Shown piece by piece: positions 15,610 to 16,033 of a stretch of DNA of 16,033 nucleotides. A program made the position numbers and the translations under genes. Numbering within the stretch: position 1 is the first letter of the stretch; each line of letters opens with the position of its first letter. The stretch is taken from assembly GCA_050014415.1 (NCBI GenBank), contig JBEKDJ010000225.1:1-16033 (forward strand), written 5' to 3'. Below the pieces are notes generated by a model, which was not told where the DNA came from, searched no databases, and saw nothing but the letters and a program-made list of their open reading frames with translations. This DNA comes from JBEKDJ01 sp050014415. Its GTDB lineage: Bacteria; Desulfobacterota; BSN033; UBA1163.

Positions 15610-15699
15610 AAGCTCTTGGCCTTTTTATTAAACCTTCAGGGGGGTGAAGGCTTTAGCGAAATGGGCCCAAACTTCCATCAGGCCCTTGGCCAAGAGCTT
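15610..15699 (-). promoter_or_regulatory. Branched RNA-like leader structure, possible attenuator of the cus operon
   Basis: A perfect 12-bp outer stem (AAGCTCTTGGCC at 15610-15621, GGCCAAGAGCTT at 15688-15699) encloses two hairpins. One is CCTTCA/TGAAGG at 15633-15650 over a G6 loop, extendable by TAAA/TTTA with one bulge. The other is GGGCC/GGCCC at 15663-15685. On the minus strand the outer stem ends in GAGCTTTTCTT, a U-rich tail like an intrinsic terminator, 40 bases before the first cus start codon. This fits an attenuator or riboregulator in the 5' leader. It does not match a riboswitch class I can recognise. On the plus strand the stem is also followed by a T-rich run, so it could be a bidirectional terminator. 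Confidence 0.6.
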
Positions 15700-15808
15700 A
15701 CTTTTTAATCTTTCTAGAATTGTCAGTCAGAGAAATTAGTCCCTACTGAATAAGATGGCTGGGGCCTTATCGCGATCTACCTAAAATCTACTAAAAACAG
15801 TCTGAGTC

Positions 15809-15864
15809 GTAAATAGGGTAAATTACCTATTTTATAAAAGAAAAGACCGTATTTGGGGCTAGAT
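15809..15864 (-). promoter_or_regulatory. Possible operator upstream of the cus operon (motif copy B)
   Basis: AAATAGG (15811-15817) and CCTATTT (15826-15832) form a perfect 7-bp dyad with an 8-base centre. CCGTATTT lies at 15847-15854, about two helical turns beyond the second half-site. The same arrangement with the same spacing is found at 1328-1384 upstream of slp. The site is 240-295 bases before the first gene, suiting an activator or repressor of a minus-strand promoter. It could instead serve a plus-strand gene beyond the window. The binding protein is unknown. Confidence 0.5.
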
Positions 15865-16033
15865 TTTCAACAAGGATCCCATGATGCCAGTCAGATTTTC
15901 AGAATTCTCTCCTGAAATTCTTTGACTCTTCAGTGTGAACCGGTCTAACCGCAATTCCTTGATCAAAATTCCACCTCAAACCAAATGAGATTCCCTCATC
16001 CCCTTTGAATATTGGGAGCTATTAATCATATAT

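Larger units (their letters stand above)
15570..16033. other. Gene-free 464-base leader upstream of the cus operon
   Basis: No coding sequence with a credible start and ribosome binding site is seen on either strand. The stretch contains the branched structure (15610-15699) and motif copy B (15809-15864), both described separately. The remaining bases are AT-rich; TTTCAG/CTGAAA near 15896-15916 is a short weak hairpin. I see no sigma-54 -24/-12 pair and no convincing sigma-70 promoter by eye. Confidence 0.6.

Noticed and set aside
15610..15699. Insertion element with 12-bp terminal inverted repeats
   Set aside because: No flanking target duplication and no second copy in the window; the nested hairpins and U-rich tail fit an RNA structure better.
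15922..15950. TTGACT as a -35 box for a plus-strand promoter leaving the window
   Set aside because: At 16-17 bases downstream the sequence is TCTAAC/CTAACC, a poor -10, and no downstream gene is visible.

Overview
The window is from a Gram-negative bacterium: it encodes an outer-membrane factor, two lipoproteins and several exported proteins. Protein style, mid-range base composition and REP-like intergenic hairpins suggest Desulfobacterota (former Deltaproteobacteria), but that placement is inference. After the 3' end of polA (plus strand, 1-540), every recognisable gene lies on the minus strand and is read from high to low coordinates. The theme is copper (or silver) handling and cell-envelope stress.

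Layout, in direction of transcription. 16033-15570 is a gene-free leader holding a possible operator and a ~90-nt branched RNA-like fold. 15569-9586 is a cusCBA-type operon: TolC-family outer-membrane factor, lipoprotein membrane-fusion protein (4-bp overlap with the preceding gene), and a CusA-like RND pump that keeps the methionine triad. 9450-8164 is a CPA2-like membrane transporter lacking the usual Asp-Asp pair and carrying a 21-bp in-frame tandem duplication. 7869-7324 is an exported DUF4124 coiled-coil protein. 7216-6737 is a Met/His-rich periplasmic protein, followed by a two-HMA Cu(I) P1B-ATPase (copA, 6664-4190). 3976-2999 is cysteine synthase (cysK). 2784-1428 is an HtrA/Deg-like protease with a small SHOCT membrane protein 4 bp downstream. 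1243-716 is an Slp-family lipoprotein. polA then ends at 540 in the opposite direction.

Together the genes could form a two-stage export route: CopA moves Cu(I) from cytoplasm to periplasm, the Met/His-rich protein may bind it there, and the tripartite pump expels it across the outer membrane. The protease, SHOCT protein and Slp lipoprotein look like envelope-stress partners. No metal-sensing regulator (CueR, CsoR or CusRS type) is in the window.

The main non-coding signals are: (i) two 121-bp near-identical direct repeats (2865-2985, 7891-8011) bracketing the cysK-copA-periplasmic protein-DUF4124 block; (ii) a similar motif of about 46 bp upstream of both slp and the cus operon, suggesting shared control; (iii) the branched structure in the cus leader, which ends in a U-rich tract like an attenuator. 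No tRNA, rRNA, CRISPR array or transposase gene was seen.
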